Assembly (NCBI GenBank): GCA_018389105.1
Contig: JACATO010000969.1
Coordinates: 23,501 to 87,500 of the forward strand
Source: Nautilus pompilius
Taxonomy: Eukaryota > Mollusca > Cephalopoda > Nautilida > Nautilidae
Direction: 5' to 3'
DNA length: 64,000 nt
In this document: positions 1-12,145 of the stretch, in pieces
How the letters are laid out: each line of letters starts with the position of its first letter
Numbering within the stretch: the stretch's first letter is position 1
The notes under the pieces: model-generated
The model's input: only the letters and a program-made list of their open reading frames with translations
Database searches by the model: none
What the model was told of the DNA's origin: nothing
Position numbers and translations under genes: made by a program

Positions 1-2230
1 TTCTCTCGGCTTTTGGATAAGAGGTTTAAGGAATGCGGACTCCTTGTAAATGGGTCTCGCCGTCTTGCAACTGGCAGAGAAAGCTCACCCCAGAAGGTAG
101 GTGGAAGATCCCTGTAGCGAGAGAAAGAGGCCGTAGGAGCTGAGCCGGGTCCGGCGGTCGGTTATGAATTCTAAAGTCGACGGCCCACATTTGCTTTCTA
201 TGAAAACGATTCCTTTCGGTACACCTCACCGACGCAGGTTCTTCTCGCTCTTCTTCCGCAGCCAACCTTGAGTTTTCTTCAGGCTCTTCCGCTTCCTCTC
301 ACATCTGAAGATGGGAAATCTCTAATACGGATTTCCCCGCCGAAGACGGAAATGTGTGGCCACGCTTCGCAGCGGACAGCCGCCGTACTACGTTTCCAGT
401 CCAGAGTTGTTTACCTTGCAGACATCGGAGGCTTAACCGTCATCCTATGAGAGCGAGGGATATACCAATTAGCTAACAGCTTCGATTCAATAGATGGCAG
501 TGCATACTCGAATTCGTGTTATACATGATGATATTTCCTTCCAGCTACAGGCGAATGTTCACTTTTTATATCCATAGATAAGCGTAAAACCAATTTATTT
601 TTCACATGATACTTATTTTGAAAACTTCCATTGTTAGTCGAATCATTTGGCATATTCTAATTCTTAAAACCTGGAGACACGATGAAAATAAGCTGAACTC
701 TATAATATTTTTAATGTCTTCTTAAATATGAAGGCACGGTTTCTTCAAGATCTCGGCTAACCGTGGACTTGTAATAATGTAACTAGTTATGGTATACTTA
801 AATCTGATTAGCGTCTTTTTCAGTGTTAATATTCGTCATCATCTAGTCTATAAAATAAATAATACCCGAAATTATGAGACGATCCCTTAAGTTTCCTCTG
901 CAAAGTTTTAAAATAATAATAATTTTTTTTTTAAAAAAGGAATATACACGCAGGGACCCCCACCTATTTCGACGTAACAGCTGACAACGAAAGACCGGGT
1001 CACTAAGAGTGACATGGCTTCGGTTAGGGGGAGGGCGGGATAGTTCACGTGTCTAAAAGTCTCGTCAATGAACAACACGTGCGGACACTCGCTTTAGAAT
1101 TGACACCTGATTGCCTAACGAAGAGGCCGAGACACGTGATCCAGAGGTAGGTGGGTACAACTGACCAGCGTCCGTGCTGGCAGCGGAACTGATTGACACT
1201 TTGTGATGGCTTCTGGGATTGCGAATGGAAACCGGGTTCTGACATTGCCCTTAACCGAATGTGGTTTTCTGATTTGTTAGTCTTAAAATCACACGACAAC
1301 GGGGTCCTAATGGATTAAAGAGCTGTGGCGTGAATTTATTCAGAACGCCTTTGTAGAATTATCTCACCGAAGAGAAGAGCTACAATAAAATAAGCAGGTG
1401 TGACAACAGCGCATTGCTCATTTATAAACTGACTACCCACTTCAAATACTTCGAGAATGTTTTCATGTTTATATTTGCCTATAAAAGACCCCAAGTGGCA
1501 AGTCGACAAAGGGAGACTACCACCCTCAGGTCATACCTTGACCGCAGACCACGCGAGATTTGGTAAATCCAATAGCTTTTTACGTATTAAGAAACTTCGT
1601 CACTCGTAAAGACAACGGAGATTTATTTTAAAATCGTATAACCTAAGACAGGCTGTTCGAATCATTTACTTAAAATAGAACCTCCCTGGTGTTGTGATCC
1701 AAGCACTTTGCATTAGATATAGTCCATTTATTTATTTATTTATTTTTAAAATCGTTCAGAATCTTTAAACTGCAACAAAAAAATGCTTCTTTATTTACCA
1801 AAACACTGATGCGGACAGGTATTTTAAGACGGTGAGACTCCATATAGTTTTTAATAACCTGAGAACAACTAAAAACCTATCAAAGAATATAAGCATTCAC
1901 CCTTTTAATACAAAGTGACGCCACTCTCCCAAGCCTTTAGTAAAACAACTTCTCATATTTTGTGATGAATATGTTCGCGAAACTCTTTAGAAAACCAAAA
2001 AAAAAAAAAATAATAATTTAAAAGTTATTTATGCACAGCAGAAATAAATTAAAAAAAATATCTATTATAGAAATTTGCTTGTAATTTACAGCATATCTTC
2101 GGAAGCCACCAAACCCTGACCGTCTTTTAGCCACAGATGGCGCGATCTGGAAACTCACTAAAAGCGATTTCCGTATCGCATTTGTCGTTTTATTTATTAG
2201 TTGCGGTAGCTGCCACGCATAATATTATAA
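1..2230. other. Unique noncoding DNA, no gene seen
   Basis: Short frames of 60-84 codons occur on both strands but none has recognisable domains or coding composition. The stretch is moderately AT-rich and has short T and A runs (about 925 and 1990) and a small ATTT run near 1725. I see nothing else apart from the CTCF-like site listed separately. Confidence 0.5.
2131..2144 (+). promoter_or_regulatory. CTCF-like core site
   Basis: The sequence CCACAGATGGCGC contains AGATGGCGC, the 3' half of the CTCF core known from insects and vertebrates. The 5' half is one base shorter than consensus. It is a single site, so chance is a real alternative. Confidence 0.2.
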
Positions 2231-2815
2231 CTGGAAATTGGCGCGCGGCGCGTGGTGCGGAGACGAAGTTTAGCTTGCTTCCTCGATTATGGACTTCTGT
2301 TACGTGGTAATGCAAAATACTATCGTTCGGTGAACATGGCTTCTTGAGTGACGGAAATGCCACGCCGTCTGGCCATAGTACGACACGCAGTTTATCATGG
2401 GGAATGGCGACTTTGAAGTGACTCCTTTGACTTTATCCGAAGCACCGCGGGACGAGGAGCCTGTTGCGACCTCCCGTAGCCAAGTTCGGTTTACCAGGCT
2501 CACTGTACGCTTCAGCCGGCAGCGGAGACCGCTGAAATAACAGAGAGACACCGGCGGCGCCGCCTGGAGAGACGTCTGTGAGGTGCCGCCGCGACCGATA
2601 CCCGGCCGTTACCGCCGCTGCTACTCCCGACGACGGGTTCCTCCTCTGAATTAATCGTTCTAGGCTTGGAAACCCGTGTATCAGCAGCGTGCGGCCTCTC
2701 CAGATGAATCCCAGATCTCATGAGAGAAAATAAGCGAGGGAGAAAAAAAAAAAAACACACCACGGTTTGGGGCGGCGGCAGCATCACGGTGTGGAGAGGC
2801 GTCATAACGTGGATA
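2231..2815. promoter_or_regulatory. CpG-rich segment
   Basis: GC content rises and CpG dinucleotides become frequent compared with the AT-rich flanks. It contains GGCGCGCGGCGCG near 2240 and the perfect palindrome GGCGGCGCCGCC at 2553-2564. Overlapping minus-strand frames here (2300-2805) have no recognisable domain and are typical of GC-rich DNA. It could be a promoter or an unmethylated island; no TATA, initiator or first exon could be fixed. Confidence 0.25.
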
Positions 2816-4125
2816 CTACTTTGCGCGGGTTAATAAAAGTGAATGTAATTCTCCCTGGGCCCCGTGTAAAAATACGCCCGTGATTGCTAAACCTTCTATT
2901 AAACAAACAAGCAAGCAAGCGGTATCCGAAGTCAGGAGGAACAAAGGTCTACGCGACGAAGGCCTTGGACGTGGGGCTTTAAACAACAGTAAAAAGAAGT
3001 TGTAGGCTCTTAAAAGAAAGAAATGGATTTAAAAAAAAAAAAAGCAACAAGAAGTAAAAAGACGCGGAGAGAGCGCATTATGTAGGTAATTAAGACGTAC
3101 TAAGCGACTGTAGCATGCTGTTTATTGACTCTTAATTCTTGTAGCGAGAAATAAAAGCCGTGTGCAGACGGACTGAGGAAATCAGGGCTATGGTGGGTAG
3201 ATTCGGTTCAACAGACGCCTACAACAGCGTATGTAAGTCGTCGAGCCGCTCCCCTGCTCCGTGATCAGGGCTCCATTTATAACCGGGGCAGAATGACGAC
3301 GGAGGGGAAGCTATCCACCGAGAAGCATGGCCTTGTCTATTAATTAAAACATCGATGCAATTTTCGCGTACACATTTGTTTAATTTACGAAACAGTACAA
3401 ATATATTTTAAAAAAAACAACAACAACAACAAAAGGGATCGCACCGCCTTTGTTCTATTCGTTACCGTAGATCTGTACCAGGGGGTTAATTTGTTCTAAA
3501 ATGTATTAATCATCTTTGATTGTTTTACTTTAGACTAACAGCCTGAGGCGTCGCCGTCTGTAAGTAAACAAACTTAATTATATGAATTAATAACTTAGTT
3601 CATAAACAGGTAAACAGGGACGGGGACCTTAACTTTATTGGTCTGAACTGACGAAGCCAACGTGCGAAATCTCGTCGCCATCAACAGGGAGAACTTGGCA
3701 ACCGGCAGATCGGGTATCCATGACCGCCTGAAGCCGCTTACAACAACAAAAACAATTAGACAAGTTAGCATCACTTCACTCAAAACCGTCCCTGTCATGT
3801 CTAAATCCTGATAACGCTGACAGGTAGAGATGTCCGAAACACCTGTTCATTAGTTAGTTTAGCTGCCACGGCTCAGGTGATGGGAATAGACCGATCTGAT
3901 CCCCTACTTTGGTAAATAGCTCACCGCTAAATAGCCATCTTATCTTGACGGCCAAAAAAGATACTAGCGAGATTTCGGAAAGCAAAATCGAGCGTTGGGC
4001 TCATCGAATAAATAAATCAAACAACATCGATTTTCACATTATTCCCTGCCTGCGCTAAAGAATCTGTAGCGTTCAAATTTTCGACCGACCAGCGGGATAT
4101 GTTGAGTATTGTTTAAAATTTTTAA
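2816..4125. other. Unique noncoding DNA, no gene seen
   Basis: It has AT-rich patches, a short (CAA)n run near 3418-3432 and several A runs. I found no supported exon, RNA gene or mobile element. Confidence 0.5.
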
Positions 4126-4129
4126 AAAA

Positions 4130-4158
4130 ATATATATATATATATACATATATATATT
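4130..4158. repeat. (TA)n microsatellite
   Basis: Uninterrupted AT alternation with one ACAT interruption, flanked by A- and T-rich DNA. Confidence 0.9.
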
Positions 4159-4260
4159 TTAAATAAACAACAAAAATAAAAATAGAGCTATAAAAAGGTG
4201 TTCGGTCTATTGTGCTTTATTTTCCTGTAGTCATACTGAATGACGACATACAGAACTACT

Positions 4261-4640
4261 ATGCACAGCTATGACGTAAAACCACACGATTTTCAGAATC
4301 GGGCACAAGTATGACGCATTACTGAACGACCTACATAATCCTGCACAACTGTGACGCATTACCGAACGACCTACGTAACCCTGCACAACTGTGACGCATT
4401 ACCGAACGACCTACGTAACCCTGCACAACTGTGACGAATTACTGAACGACCTACGTAACCATGCACAACTGTGACGCATTACTGAACGACCTACGTAACC
4501 CTGCACAACTGTGACGCATTACTGAACGACCTACATAACCCTGCACAACTGTGACGCATTACTGAACGACCTACGTAACCCATGCACAACTGTGACGCAT
4601 TACTGAACGACCTACGTAACCCTGCACAACTGTGACGCAT
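4261..4640 (+). repeat. 40-bp tandem satellite, about 9.5 copies
   Basis: The repeat has an exact 40-bp period. Each unit carries CTGCACAACTGTGACGCATT followed by a segment with GAACGACCTACGTAACC. The first unit (4261-4300) is strongly diverged but keeps the 40-base register and the GCACA-CTATGACG core. Later units differ by single substitutions (ACC/ACT, ACGT/ACAT) and one unit near 4580 has a one-base insertion. There are no unique spacers between copies, so this is a satellite and not a CRISPR array. The same core and period recur at 32.3 kb. Confidence 0.95.
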
Positions 4641-6060
4641 ACGGTGGTTTGCGGTTTTCTTGACGAGAGAGCTATTGCATAGCCATTATATGTGTGAAAA
4701 GAAGTGGTGTTTAAATTTACTGGTGTTCACCACCCCCCCCACCCCCGAAATTCAACCTGAGATCCGTATTGGAAAAAAAAATAGGGGATTTCCTTTCTGT
4801 TGCTGCGTACGGACGGAAAGAGGCGGAAATCTGTCGGGAAGACGCCGCCTGAACACGGCGAAAACATCGAACACAGCCGGCGCCTTGAAGCCTTCACGAG
4901 TGGACGAGGAACTGTAGTCGAACCCTGTTCAGCCACGGACGGGAGAAGCAGCAATACTATTATACGGGTGAGGGGTTGGAATTTTAACGGTGGAGTTGTA
5001 GGCAGGGTTTTGGCCAAAATTATTCGTTACGGATTAAAAAAATATATATCTACTTTTAATCTAATAAAGTCAATCAAGCATCGTTTGATCACTGGAAGTT
5101 CGCCTGTCTTTAGTATAGTAATTTCTCCTATACAGGAACAGAGCAGTCAACTATAATAATATATGCACATTACATTTAACAACAAAAAACTCGGATTTAG
5201 AACAATTTCGGTTGATGCAGTGGTTTTGGCCACCAACATAGAGAGCTGCCTTTAATTTGTCAAGACGTTGACGAGTTGCTGTTCTGGTGTTCGATCTGAT
5301 TTTATACCTGGGGTTTGGAACACTCAGGAAAGAAGTTGAATACCTTGATTTCTCTTTCCAAACTTTGGTCACACAAACGGCATATAGCACCACCCTCCCG
5401 AAGTAGGTGTGGCATCGAATTTCAGCGTGCTTTCTTAGGTATATTTAGATATTCTTCAACACGAAGGGACATCTAAAAGCGAGCGACCTCTAGACTGGTC
5501 TCATCGGAAAAGAATACACGCCACCGATTCTCGAGTGGTTCTTCGACCGGACCTATCAAAGAGTATTCTTATTGGACATAAGAGCTTCCTTATGATACAC
5601 ACCGTCTGTAACCAAGTCCAACCGTTCTTTGGCTCGTCGACGAGGTCAGCGAGAACACCTTAACGGTGAGTGTGGATGTGGCGAGTAATGGCAGATTCTT
5701 GTCGTGACGTCACTGCTAAAGACCTCGCACCCTCGCCATAACAGTGACTTTAGCTCTACACGATAAGATTGGCCATAGATCTTCAAGAAATTTCGAGATC
5801 TCTGGTAGTCTGATGTTGACACTGGCCTGCAACATATAATTTTGGGGGGATTTATGATTAATAGGGTCGCAAAAGAACTGTGCATACGCTAATTTACTGT
5901 ACTACGTGTGTCAGTGATACGGTGGCCGTAAATGTGAACTGGCCAATAAAATATTCTTACATCCATAAACTCCGTATGTAACGTTTCTCATAAGAATTTC
6001 TCATTTTTAAATGTAATATTCTCCTGTATGCTTCACCGCTTATATGATTAGCGAATGCAC
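4641..6060. other. Unique noncoding DNA, no gene seen
   Basis: Several 60-118 codon frames overlap on opposite strands between 4660 and 5400 without recognisable features. One isolated TGACGTCA lies at 5705-5712. There is nothing else I can support. Confidence 0.45.
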
Positions 6061-6067
6061 ACTCATA

Positions 6068-6069
6068 CC

Positions 6070-6100
<31 letters not shown>

Positions 6101-6101
6101 G
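6068..6101. repeat. (CA)n(TA)n microsatellite
   Basis: A CA run passes directly into a TA run. Confidence 0.9.
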
Positions 6102-6883
6102 ATCGTGGTGATGTAAGAACGACGTAGGTAATACAGTGCGTACAAAAAAATCTCTTCACATCTTTCGGCTGTTTAGAATAATTCAGAATGTGAAAAAGAC
6201 TGACAGCAAGCATTTCAGGCAAGATTACAAGCACGTTGAATAGAAGTGTTCGAATGAAAACATCTGGAACGATTGTTTTAATGCGTGTGTTCCAGGCTCG
6301 TACCGTTGTTTGCTCTTTAAGGAAAACCGCACAGGTTAGAAAACGCATGAAGCCAGAACTTGACAGGTGCGCTGGGTAGAATGTGTTTGATGATTTCCTT
6401 CAGACCCCGTCCCGTCCCATTTGACAACCTCGCTTCAGGTTTTACGGGTCGATCGATGCAATTAATCTGCTAGAGTCGGAGGGGGATTCTGCGTGGTCGT
6501 GTAACGTTCCTTGACAAAGCTAATAATAATTTTAACCCCCCCCCGGGCCGATGCTAATGAAATAGAAGAGTAGAATTATTACACCATAATTGCTTTCCCG
6601 CCCATCAGCTTGTCTACATAGTCACGGAATGTGTGAGACTGATCCTTGTTGACCAACACTTTGTCGCATGATGGTACATTAAATCCTGCATAACACGTCC
6701 AACCATGGACCTTCACAACCCCACCCCCCCCACCAATACGGGAAAATCAGTAATACAAATATCAATACGGAGACTGTCCTATTTTAATTTTAGCCTAAAA
6801 AAAAATCACTGATGAGAATGTTCTAGAATTAACCCGCTTATTACCTTTTGGCATTCCCGGCCTTGTAAACAGCTGCAAGTTGG

Positions 6884-6905
6884 AGTGTCAATACGAGTTA
6901 ATTAG
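6884..6905 (-). promoter_or_regulatory. Dispersed motif TTAACTCGTATTGACACT, copy 1
   Basis: On the minus strand this reads TAATTAACTCGTATTGACACT. The 18 bases TTAACTCGTATTGACACT are identical to 56679-56696 on the plus strand. It abuts a homeodomain-type TTAATTAG site. Function unknown; it may be a conserved control element or a remnant of a dispersed repeat. Confidence 0.4.
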
Positions 6906-8590
6906 TAGACTGATTTTGGCGTTAACGCGGATGATCGAAGAACGACGACGCTGCGATGTACAGCTTACGTTTTTAAAGGAATATTCCCGGGGTTATTGAG
7001 AGATCCGCTTTGACAGCGTAAATTATTCACCGACTTTTTCAGCTACAGCAAATAAAAGAAACAATGGCGAATATTTACGTAAACTCGTTAAGCCCGGCTG
7101 GGGGCCTCGTGGTATCAAATACGCTTTCAGAAATGGGGTCGTCGGAGCGCTGAATGACTCACGAGCACCGATTATCAATAGGCGAATGTGCGTCAACCGC
7201 CGCCATCATCATCGCTCTGCTTCTAGGAAGGAAGGGGAGAAAAAAAAAAAACAAACTCTTTTCCTGTTGTGACGTCATCGGAAAGAACAGCGACAGAAAG
7301 AAGTGTTGACACTGTGACATAATTTCCGAGTACTTTTGGCCATCTCGGTGGGATGTCGGTCTTGAAACTGCGAGGTCGTTAGAGAGGTGGGTGGTGTGGT
7401 GGGGGAGGGGGGGAGATAAAGCGAAGAAACACAACGCTGACGTCACCGAGAACTAGTAATGGCGTCCCGTCATCTTCCGATTTTTGGCGGATGAAAAGCG
7501 AGCTGAGTTTACAGAGCGACATTAATATTCTGTACTTAAATATCCGTAGTTTCACGGCGGGCGGGTGGGGGGGGGGAATTCGAGACGAAAGCCACCTTTT
7601 TTGTTGTCTTTCACGGTTAACGGTAACAGTTTCGGACGTATCAAAGGAAAACGTAGTAGTTAAATAGAAAACCTAAGAGTTATTTGAATATAGTAAAAAA
7701 AAATTTTAAAAAAAAAACAACAATGCAAAGAATAAATGATATCCCACCTTTAATTAATCTCCAAGCAGTGTCAAAAAGTCTGGTGATGTAAAGAGTTAAA
7801 AAAAGAAAAGAAATAACGGGTTTTAAACCCCAAAGTTATCACTTTTTTTTTTTAAAAGGCGCAGTAAACAAACAAAGAACGCGAGCAGTTTTTACTAAGA
7901 ATATCCAACCAGATTATTAAAAGTTTTCCCAGTAGGGTTCTAGCTGGTGGCAAGGAATAAATCATACCACTGGGTTATAATAAATCCGATATTAATTAAC
8001 GCGTTTCTATGACGATTTTACCAAATGTTCTGATCAAACCCCGCCCTTTGTTTTATTTTGTTAAAATGCAGTTCGGTCCAAGTAAGCGCTCGCCAGTATA
8101 TATATATGTAAGCCATTCGCTAGCAACGACACCTGACGACGAGAGAGGAGGAACGCAGTGACCCGAGAGTGTGGGTGACAGTTCGGCTAATTCGCGGACG
8201 GTTCGATATTTTTGGACACTTGCTTTTCTGCTCGCAATACTGCATCCACGACTACAAAAGATACGGCAGCTTCACCTCTGCTGGCAGGGATGAAAGGAAG
8301 CCTTGGAACTGCGGTGTTGTGTGTGTGGGGGGGGGAGGGGAGAGGGGTAGGAAGAACCAAGGCCCTCCCCGCCCTTCCTTCTCTCCCCTCCGTCATTGTT
8401 TTCTTTCCGCTGGCCTAGTGAACGCGCGCATCCGTTCTTGAAATGAACATGAAATAAACATGAAATCAACACGCGAAGAACAAACGAAGGCAAAAGAGAG
8501 AAATATCTCGCTTTTGTTGGCCTCCATGCGACGCAGATTTCCCCCTTTTTCTTTTCCCGTTGTTTGAAAGATGGCGAACGCAATAATTCT
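6906..8590. other. Unique noncoding DNA, no gene seen
   Basis: It holds isolated TGACGTCA sites at 7270-7277 and 7438-7445, G runs near 7568 and 8328, and A/T runs at 7695-7720 and 7841-7853. A TATATATATA box at about 8098-8107 is followed by GC-richer DNA, but no initiator or exon could be tied to it. Confidence 0.45.
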
Positions 8591-8621
8591 CCCCCCCCCA
8601 ACACACACACACACACACACC
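8591..8621. repeat. C run followed by (CA)n
   Basis: Poly-C followed by a CA microsatellite. Confidence 0.85.
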
Positions 8622-8639
8622 TCCTCCCCCGTCTCTCTC

Positions 8640-9270
8640 AGCTCACCGTTCTTTCTTTCTAAGCGCAGACCCCAGCTCCCGTCCGTCTCCATATTCAGGA
8701 GGGCCCGATTAAATTGAACCACCGCGCCGCATTGTTCGCCAGGGTCTGTGAGGAACTCCCAGCCAGTTCTTTCCCAGTCGGCCCCATTATCGCCCCTGAT
8801 AGAATCTCCTCCCAGCACTAAATAGAATTCAAATTTGAAAATGAGTTTTTAATTCACTTTACAAACTGCATTCAGGCTCGCTGAATGGACGCCGGCCCGG
8901 TCACTCAATGCTGGCGCGGCGAGCCTTTGAAAGGCCCCGGCGTCAACTTAATGTAGTTGGTTCATTTAGTTCTACCTCATCTGCCTCTCCCCCCCCTCTC
9001 CCCCCCTCCCGTCCTCCTCTCTCCGACGACGGAGGTGTTTCTTACCTGTCCAACGAGTTCGTTTCTTACCCGTGACGAAAGCGAATCTTTTATCGGGTCC
9101 CATTCGGCGCTGAACAGACTCAATAAACAAGCAGACCATAACTCGATAGCCGCCGGGATGGTAAATAGACTTACTTTCGCCGTTTATATAATTCTCTGGC
9201 AGCTTCTAAAGGTCTCTGAGGCGCCGGAACGAAGTCAAGAATTTAACGAATCGATTTCGGCGCTCGTGCA
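8640..9270. other. Repeat-poor block, candidate conserved noncoding element
   Basis: This block lacks microsatellites apart from a CT-rich patch near 8985-9020. It contains homeodomain-like words (TTTTTAATTCAC near 8848, CATAATTAA at 9269) and a CAATAAACAA word near 9122. The only plus-strand frame (8957-9277) starts in the CT patch and has no recognisable domain. Its even composition between repeat-rich flanks is what conserved control DNA often looks like, but conservation cannot be tested from one sequence. Confidence 0.25.
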
Positions 9271-9275
9271 TAATT

Positions 9276-9306
9276 AATAAATAAATAAATAAATAAATAA
9301 ATAAAT
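9276..9306. repeat. (AAAT)n microsatellite
   Basis: Seven or so AAAT units in a row. Confidence 0.9.
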
Positions 9307-9414
9307 GCGTATCTGACATTGATCTAAATTCCAAGCGAATTAATGATATTTCACGCTTGGACAGTGCGTGAAATCCAATCATTTAGACAAAAAGCACAGT
9401 TGATCCGAGAAATG

Positions 9415-9438
9415 AACAACAACAACAACAACAACAAC

Positions 9439-9489
<51 letters not shown>

Positions 9490-9500
9490 TAATAATAATA
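9415..9500. repeat. (CAA)n(TAA)n microsatellite
   Basis: Compound trinucleotide repeat, first CAA and then TAA, with one A-run interruption. Confidence 0.95.
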
Positions 9501-9796
9501 CGCCGATGTGTCTTAATGGCACGATGCACACACACCCCAGTACAAAGTTACGCTAAATAGAAATTGCTCTCCTTACACCGGAGCCTGGAGTTTACAGCTG
9601 AAGGACCTAGAAAAGTATGGAGAATGGAAGTGGGGGGGGGTTATTTTTGACGCCTACAGTGTCCTGCGACACACCCTATTGATCAAAAGCTTGGGGTGGG
9701 GAGAAGACTGCGATGGCGATAGTCGCACCGTACAATCAGGAACAAAAAATGAAGAGAAGGGGTGGGTGGCAATAGAAGGTACGTGTCACGGGTAAA

Positions 9797-9828
9797 ACCG
9801 GACTTTAAGGAATTACCTTAAAGCCGGT
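9797..9828. other. Tight hairpin, 13-bp stem and 5-nt loop
   Basis: The left arm ACCGGACTTTAAGG (9797-9810) pairs with the right arm CCTTAAAGCCGGT (9816-9828), leaving a single bulged A (9802) and the loop AATTA. The stem is too short for a microRNA precursor and does not match the histone 3' stem-loop. It may be a structured RNA element, a palindromic protein site or chance. Confidence 0.6.
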
Positions 9829-10055
9829 CGATTGGAATAAACTGTGGTACCTAAAAATCTGTTCGTTTTAGGGAAGAAAAAATCAACAGCAACACAAGTA
9901 TACATGCACACGAGGAGACTATTAAGGCAAACGCTTCTTGTTTTAATTGTTTGAGATCCCACACCATTTTTTGGTGCCCGGTCACCCTCTTATGGCCGAT
10001 TTTAAGATGTGACGTGAAATGGTTCTAGAATAACAGAAAAAGAGAGAGGTTTTTC

Positions 10056-10412
10056 TGTGTGTGTGTATGGGTGTGTGTGTGCGTGTGTATGTGTGTGTGT
10101 GTATGTGTGTGTGTGTGTGAGTGTGTGCGCGTGCGTGTGTTTTGTGCGTATGTGTTTGTGTATGTGTCTGTTTGTGTGTGTATGAGTGTGTGTGTGTGTG
10201 TGTGTGTATGTGTGTATGAGTGTGTTGCGTGTGTGTGTGTGTGTGTGAGTGTGTGTGTATGTGGTGTGAGTGTGTGTGCGTGTGTGTTTGTGTGTTTGTG
10301 TGTTTGTGCGTGTGTTTGTGTTGTGTGTGTATGCGTGTGTGTTTGTGTATGTGTGTGTATGCGTGGTGTTTGTGTATGTGTGTGTATGAGTGTGTGTGTG
10401 TGTTTGTGTATG
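10056..10412. repeat. (GT)n-rich tract, about 360 bp
   Basis: Degenerate GT repeat with GTAT, GTTT and GAGT variants. Frames of Val/Cys across it in two phases are low-complexity artefacts. Confidence 0.95.
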
Positions 10413-11072
10413 AAGAGAAAAAACTAACGAGAAAGTGAAGAATAAAGAAAAAAAATCAGAAAGTCGTCATGAAAGAGTTAACTTTGGTCGGTGCTTTCTG
10501 CTAATAAATGGTTTTTCCCAACGAGAGGCGTGACGGTAGAATGGAGGGAGGCAGGGAGGCCCGTCTAAGATGTAAAACGAGGCGAAAACAGACGGTTAGA
10601 GTAAATACGAACGGCCGAGGAGACGGTCGAAATAGCAGTGGAAAATAGCGACCAACGACCAGCCGCGGGAGGGGGGATGTGTGGCATCGGAAATCAGGAG
10701 TGAAGCGTGAGGGGTAAATGACGCTGTTCAGGTCCCCGATCTCCCTCCTACCCACCCTGTCGGGCAGGTCCGCGTGGCTGCTGGAACGTGATCCCGTCCG
10801 CCAGGTTGTTTCGAGATCACTGGACGTGATCGCCACTCTTCCCTTATTTCCAAAAGCTAATGAAATGTTGTTGTCTTGTTTTCTTAAAAACGGGAATAAA
10901 TATATATATATTATCTGCGGTCTGAATTACAAACAATAGAAATAAAATTAGGAACTTAAGGGGTCTTCCAACATGCAGAGGAGGTTGGCTGTGTGTGAAA
11001 ATATTGGCAACCATAAACAGACACAGAAGACTGATATGTAAGAACAAACCGACCAGACTAGCAGAAGATTTA
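10413..11072. other. Unique noncoding DNA, no gene seen
   Basis: Opposing overlapping frames (10501-10836 minus, 10718-10939 plus) have no recognisable features. A short (TA)n lies near 10901. Confidence 0.45.
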
Positions 11073-11157
11073 TAACAATAATAACAATAACAACAACAAC
11101 AACAACAACAACAACACACAACAACACACACAAACAATAATAATAATAATAATAATA

Positions 11158-11194
<37 letters not shown>
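11073..11194. repeat. (TAA)n/(CAA)n compound microsatellite
   Basis: Alternating blocks of TAACAA, CAA, CACA and TAA. Long minus-strand frames here are repeat translations. Confidence 0.95.
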
Positions 11195-11195
<1 letters not shown>

Positions 11196-12064
11196 CCGCA
11201 TCCTACGATCTTGAATACGATAGATCACCTGAAGAAACTGAAAGACTATTCTTCGAATCCAATCTCCACGTAACAACTGAAACACCGTACTGACGTTTTT
11301 ACCTGGATTGATGCGACTCCCTTTCCTTCCCCTTATATACGGCCGCATGTGCGCGAATTTCCCTTTTTTTTAGTTTGGTCATTTAGAAAATGCCGGTCAT
11401 CTGTTGCTATACCCTGATCCGTTTTCTTGCCGTCTGTTTTAAATAACTAAAAAGAATGTTAACTGCAAAACATACACGGGTGGGGAATTTGTTTTAATTT
11501 ACCACGAAAGGTAAACAGAATTTCTCCGCTCGATATCGTAATAATTATCACGAAAGTCTTCCGATCCATTCCTTCGTTAATTTATTCCCTCCGCTCTTTC
11601 TTTTTACAGAAAAATAGCAAAATGATAATTATATCCAACTTTAGAATATTACTCTGTTTCAGTTGTTAATCTATTCCCTTCAGCTGTCTAACATATTTCC
11701 TTTTTTAAAACAAGCGTCAGACTTTAAATAAGAAGACCGACAGCCAAGTGAAATGATATACCTGTAAGCTGTGACACCTTTTAGATTAATAGGCAGACAC
11801 ATGCAGATTACCGTTTGTTTACGGGATGCTTAGAAAATTAATAAACTGACGGGGATTTTTTTTGTTGTTGTTGTTTACGATGTAGAAAAAATAGATTGGC
11901 AAAATGGCCAGGTGGGCGGGCAGGTATCTTGTTTTAGATCTGCGATGATACAGCGGCACAAGCATCAGATCGGCCGACACACCTGGCCAGTCTCTTCCCC
12001 TGCAGACCAGTAACGTTATTTCTCTCCTAATCACGATGGAAATTATGTTAAATTTATGTTATTA
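11195..12064. other. Unique noncoding DNA, no gene seen
   Basis: Directly after the TAA tract, 11195-11293 is open in one plus-strand frame for about 31 codons and ends at TGA. Its composition is acidic and Glu/Thr-rich, but it has no start codon or splice signals. Nothing else is supported. Confidence 0.4.
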
Positions 12065-12065
<1 letters not shown>

Positions 12066-12102
<37 letters not shown>

Positions 12103-12145
12103 GAAGAAGAAGAGAAGAAGAAGAAGAAGAAGAAGAAGAAAGAAA
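12066..12145. repeat. (TAA)n(GAA)n microsatellite
   Basis: A TAA run passes into a GAA run with one break. Confidence 0.95.

Noticed and set aside
10059..10438. Val/Cys-rich frames
   Set aside because: They are products of a GT microsatellite.
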